This document shows, piece after piece, positions 5,338 through 7,793 of a DNA stretch of 7,793 nucleotides. A model generated the notes under the pieces. The model did not search any database. It worked only from the letters and a program-made list of their open reading frames with translations, and was not told where the DNA came from. Source of the DNA: Bryobacterales bacterium. GTDB taxonomy: Bacteria > Acidobacteriota > Terriglobia > Bryobacterales > Bryobacteraceae. Location: contig PMEV01000152.1 in the NCBI GenBank assembly GCA_003154855.1, forward strand, positions 1 through 7,793, written 5' to 3'. Made by a program: the position numbers and the translations under genes. The stretch's first letter is position 1. Each line of letters opens with the position of its first letter.

Positions 5338-7683
5338 TCACTGGCCCAGGCCCACGCGGCACAGGTGCTGCTCCAGCACCTGTTTCTCCTGGGAGAGGTA
5401 GGCCCGATTGCGGCGCGTGAGCTCGTCGAAATCGACCTGGTGGGCGTCGAACTCCGGCCCGTCGACGCAGGCGAAGCGGACCTTGCCTCCCACCGTGACG
5501 CGGCAGCCGCCGCACATCCCGGTTCCATCCACCATGATGGGGTTGAGGCTGGCAAATGTGGCCACGCCCCACTCGCGCGTGAGCGCGGCCGCGGCGCGCA
5601 TCATGGGAATAGGGCCGATGACGTGCGCGGCGCCGGGCGTCGCTCCGCTCTCCCGCTTCCAGGCGCGCATCAGCTCCACCACGTTGCCGTGGAAGAAGCC
5701 CGAGCCGTCGTCGGTGGCCCAGCGGACCTCGTCCGCCGCGGCGCGCAGCTCCTGGTCGAGGATGATGTGCGCCGTCGACCGGGCGCCGCACAGGGCCACC
5801 ACATGGTTGCCGGCCTGGCGGAACGCGCGGGCCACGGGCAGCAGTTCCGCCGTGCCCACGCCGCCGGCCACGCACAGAACCAAACCCACTTTCTCGATGG
5901 TGGCGGGCATGCCCAGCGGCCCTAGCAGGTCGGCGATGCAATCGCCCACCTCCAGCGATATGGTCTCTCGCGAGGTCTTTCCCAGGGCCTGGATCACCAG
6001 TTGAATGCTGCCCCGCTCCGGGTCGCCGCCCACGATGGTCAGCGGAATGCGTTCGCTCGACGAGGTGGGGCGCAGGATGATGAACTGGCCGGGCTTCCAG
6101 TGGCGGGCCACCGCGGGCGCCAGGATCTCCAGGTGCGCGATCTCGGGAGTAAGCAGGCGCTTGCTCAGTACCCGGTAGCCGGCGCCGGCTTCCCGGCTTC
6201 CTTCCGAGACGGCCGCGGCCGGAGTCTGGCCCCGCAGGGCGCGATCAATGGCTTCGGCGGCCATACGCCCGTCCCGCATGGCCAGGATGACGGTGGCGCC
6301 GCCACGCACCACGTCCCCGCCCGCGAACACGTTGGGCAGGCTGGTCAACCCCCGCTCGTCCACGATGATCTTGCCGCGCTTGGTAAGCAACTGCGGGGTG
6401 GCCCGCTGCACGGTTGGGTTAGGGCTCTGGCCGATGGCCATCACCACCGTGTCCACCGCCATGCGGTACTCCGAGCCCGGAATAGGCACCGGCGAGGGCC
6501 GCCCCGAGTCGTCGGGCGCCCCCAGTTGCATCCGGATGCACTCCATCTCCCGCAATACGCCGCTTTCGTCGCCGAACAGCCGCAGCGGCGCGGCCAGGAA
6601 CTCGAAACGCACCCCTTCCTCCTCGGCGTGCTCGATCTCCTCCAGGCGCGCGCGCAACTCCGCCCGTCCCCGGCGGAACTGTATGACGCTCTCGCTCCCC
6701 AGCCGCTTGGCCCACCGCGCGGCATCCATGGCCGAGTTGCCGCCCCCCACGACGACCGTGCGCGAGCCCACCCGCACCGGCGTGTCGTGCGCCGGAAAAT
6801 CGTTCGCTTCCATGAGGTTGATCCGGGTGAGGAACTCGTTGGCGGTGTACACCCCCACCAGGTTCTCGCCCGGTATCCCCATCAGGTGCGGCAGTCCGGC
6901 GCCGGTCCCCACAAAAACTCCGGCGTAGCCCTGCTCGAACAGTTCGTCCAGCGTGGCGGTCTTGCCCACGCTGAAGTTGGTGCGAAACTCGACGCCCAGC
7001 GCGCGCAGCCGCTCGATCTCCTCATTAATGATGTCGCGGGGCAGCCGGAAAGGCGGGATTCCGTAGGCCAGGACTCCGCCCAGCTTGTGCAGCGCCTCGA
7101 AAACCGTGACCCTATAGCCCTTGCGGACCAGGTCGAAGGCCGCAATCAGCGAGGCCGGGCCGCTGCCCACCAGCGCGACTTTCAACCCGTTGGGCGGGGC
7201 CACCGCCGGCAAACGCCGCTCGCTCGACTTCCTCTGGGAGTCGGCCAGGAAGCGCTCCAGCGACCCGATGGCCACCGGTTCCAGCTTGGTCTTCGGGCCG
7301 CCCAGAAGGCAGGCTTTCTCGCAGTACAGTTCATGCTGGCAGACGCGCCCGCAGATGCCGGGGAAGGGCGTGTCTTCGCTGATCCTCTGGAAGGCGGCGT
7401 CCAGGTCGCCGTCCGCCATCCGGGAGATGAAACTCTTGATGTCGATATGCAGCGGACAGGCCTCGATACACTTCGGATCCTTGCAGTTCAGACAGCGCAG
7501 CGCCTCGATGCGCGCCTGCTCCGGGTCGAAACCCAGCGCCACCTCCTCGCAGGTGGCCGCACGCCTCCGCGATTCCAGCAGCGGAAGCTGTTGCCGCGGG
7601 GCCTTCGGGTTGCGTTTTGGCTTTGGGTTTGGGACCGGCATGGGGCTTGGCTTGCTCCTTTGACAGCGGGCGCCTGAGAACAT
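5338..7683 (-). CDS. Fused NfnB-NfnA-type ferredoxin:NADP(H)/NAD(H) oxidoreductase (GltD-like + PyrK-like flavoprotein)
   Basis: The 781-residue protein joins two enzymes. Residues about 35-480 are a GltD/NfnB module. They hold eight Cys for two [4Fe-4S] clusters (64, 67, 72, 76 and 111, 115, 121, 125), with Glu143 (SLERF) where dihydropyrimidine dehydrogenase has its Gln ligand. The FAD motif VGSGPAS is at 172-178. The NADPH motif VVGGGNSAMD (311-320) is followed by RRGR (337-340), and AGGDVVRGGAT is at 454-464. Residues about 503-760 are an NfnA/PyrK module with flavin motif RIPLTI (545-550), NAD-site GGVG (607-610) and a [2Fe-2S] motif with Asp719, Cys724, Cys727 and Cys739; the Asp ligand is typical of Nfn. 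Nfn couples NADH, NADPH and ferredoxin by flavin-based bifurcation. No glutamate synthase large subunit is adjacent. An in-frame ATG at 7641 (residue 15), with AAAGGAG 13 bases upstream, is an alternative start; residues 1-30 are basic, Pro-rich and outside the fold. Confidence 0.92.
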   Translation of the reverse strand: MFSGARCQRSKPSPMPVPNPKPKRNPKAPRQQLPLLESRRRAATCEEVALGFDPEQARIEALRCLNCKDPKCIEACPLHIDIKSFISRMADGDLDAAFQRISEDTPFPGICGRVCQHELYCEKACLLGGPKTKLEPVAIGSLERFLADSQRKSSERRLPAVAPPNGLKVALVGSGPASLIAAFDLVRKGYRVTVFEALHKLGGVLAYGIPPFRLPRDIINEEIERLRALGVEFRTNFSVGKTATLDELFEQGYAGVFVGTGAGLPHLMGIPGENLVGVYTANEFLTRINLMEANDFPAHDTPVRVGSRTVVVGGGNSAMDAARWAKRLGSESVIQFRRGRAELRARLEEIEHAEEEGVRFEFLAAPLRLFGDESGVLREMECIRMQLGAPDDSGRPSPVPIPGSEYRMAVDTVVMAIGQSPNPTVQRATPQLLTKRGKIIVDERGLTSLPNVFAGGDVVRGGATVILAMRDGRMAAEAIDRALRGQTPAAAVSEGSREAGAGYRVLSKRLLTPEIAHLEILAPAVARHWKPGQFIILRPTSSSERIPLTIVGGDPERGSIQLVIQALGKTSRETISLEVGDCIADLLGPLGMPATIEKVGLVLCVAGGVGTAELLPVARAFRQAGNHVVALCGARSTAHIILDQELRAAADEVRWATDDGSGFFHGNVVELMRAWKRESGATPGAAHVIGPIPMMRAAAALTREWGVATFASLNPIMVDGTGMCGGCRVTVGGKVRFACVDGPEFDAHQVDFDELTRRNRAYLSQEKQVLEQHLCRVGLGQ
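7655..7661 (-). promoter_or_regulatory. Possible ribosome binding site for an internal start of the fusion flavoprotein
   Basis: AAAGGAG lies 13 bases before the in-frame ATG at 7641. The spacing is long, but the ATG at 7683 has only a GC palindrome directly before it. The true start could be 7641, shortening the protein by 14 residues. Confidence 0.4.
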
Positions 7684-7696
7684 CCCGCCTGGCGGG
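7684..7696. repeat. Perfect GC palindrome next to the fusion flavoprotein start
   Basis: CCCGCC-T-GGCGGG is a 13-base palindrome that abuts ATG 7683. With a one-base centre it cannot form a full tight hairpin, so it would act as a DNA site or a smaller loop. It may be chance in GC-rich DNA. Confidence 0.3.
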
Positions 7697-7776
7697 CGAG
7701 CGGACTATCCGGCTTGATCGACGCTACAGAGAAGCCCAGAAGTGCTCGCGCGCCCTAAGATCGGCAGATCAATCCC

Positions 7777-7782
7777 ATTGTA
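7777..7782 (-). promoter_or_regulatory. Candidate -10 hexamer upstream of the fusion flavoprotein gene
   Basis: TACAAT (minus strand, 7782-7777) matches the sigma70 -10 in 5 of 6 bases, in a locally AT-richer patch about 95 bases before ATG 7683. The matching -35 would fall outside the window, so the promoter cannot be confirmed. I see no gene in 7684-7793. Confidence 0.3.
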
Positions 7783-7793
7783 CTAGGTTCCCC

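Noticed and set aside
4157..5401. 414-codon open frame on the plus strand opposite the CDF gene and the intergenic gap
   Set aside because: Shadow composition with very many His, Gln and Asp residues and no family resemblance. It crosses the CDF stop and start with no change in character.
6001..7677. 558-codon open frame on the plus strand opposite the fusion flavoprotein
   Set aside because: It is an antisense shadow of a gene with clear catalytic and Fe-S motifs. The translation is His/Arg/Gln-rich, with no recognisable domain.
5338..7683. Annotation as the glutamate synthase small subunit (GltD)
   Set aside because: The N-terminal half is GltD-like, but it is fused to an NfnA/PyrK-type module with its own flavin and [2Fe-2S] motifs, and no glutamate synthase large subunit is adjacent.

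Overview
The window is high-GC bacterial DNA (clearly GC-rich by eye, not counted). All seven supported protein genes lie on the minus strand, so transcription runs from right to left. The atypical receiver protein, with a Glu in the phosphoacceptor position, and the exported START-like protein resemble proteins I associate with Acidobacteriota (Solibacter/Bryobacter-like). That placement is an inference from family resemblance only; there is no rRNA or other marker here.

In transcription order, 7683-5338 is a large fusion flavoprotein that joins an NfnB/GltD-like half (two [4Fe-4S] clusters, FAD, NADPH) to an NfnA/PyrK-like half (FAD, NAD(H), [2Fe-2S]). It is predicted to be a single-chain ferredoxin:NADP(H)/NAD(H) transhydrogenase. 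A cation diffusion facilitator follows after 29 bases (5308-4418), with a zinc-type His-Asp/His-Asp transport site. Next is a gap of about 420 bases (4417-3997) with no convincing gene. It holds three perfect or near-perfect inverted repeats and the best promoter in the window, a TTGACT-16-TGC-TTTAAT extended -10 promoter. That promoter drives a short atypical receiver protein (3996-3457) and an exported START/SRPBCC-like protein (3417-2617).

After a gap of about 105 bases with a possible second promoter comes the c-di-AMP module. It consists of cdaA (membrane diadenylate cyclase, 2511-1636), cdaR (single-TM YbbR-domain regulator, 1639-986) and glmM (phosphoglucosamine mutase, from 986 and cut by the left edge). 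The three genes overlap by 4 and 1 bases, so they are almost certainly co-transcribed and translationally coupled. This is the same arrangement that links c-di-AMP synthesis to peptidoglycan precursor synthesis in Firmicutes, but here CdaR is short, with two YbbR domains rather than the usual four.

Most of this is recognisable housekeeping and regulatory biology. The less ordinary parts are the phosphoacceptor-less receiver paired with an exported START-like protein next to the c-di-AMP operon, the dyad overlapping their promoter, and the NfnB-NfnA fusion next to a metal exporter. I see no CRISPR array, insertion sequence, tRNA, rRNA or defence system.
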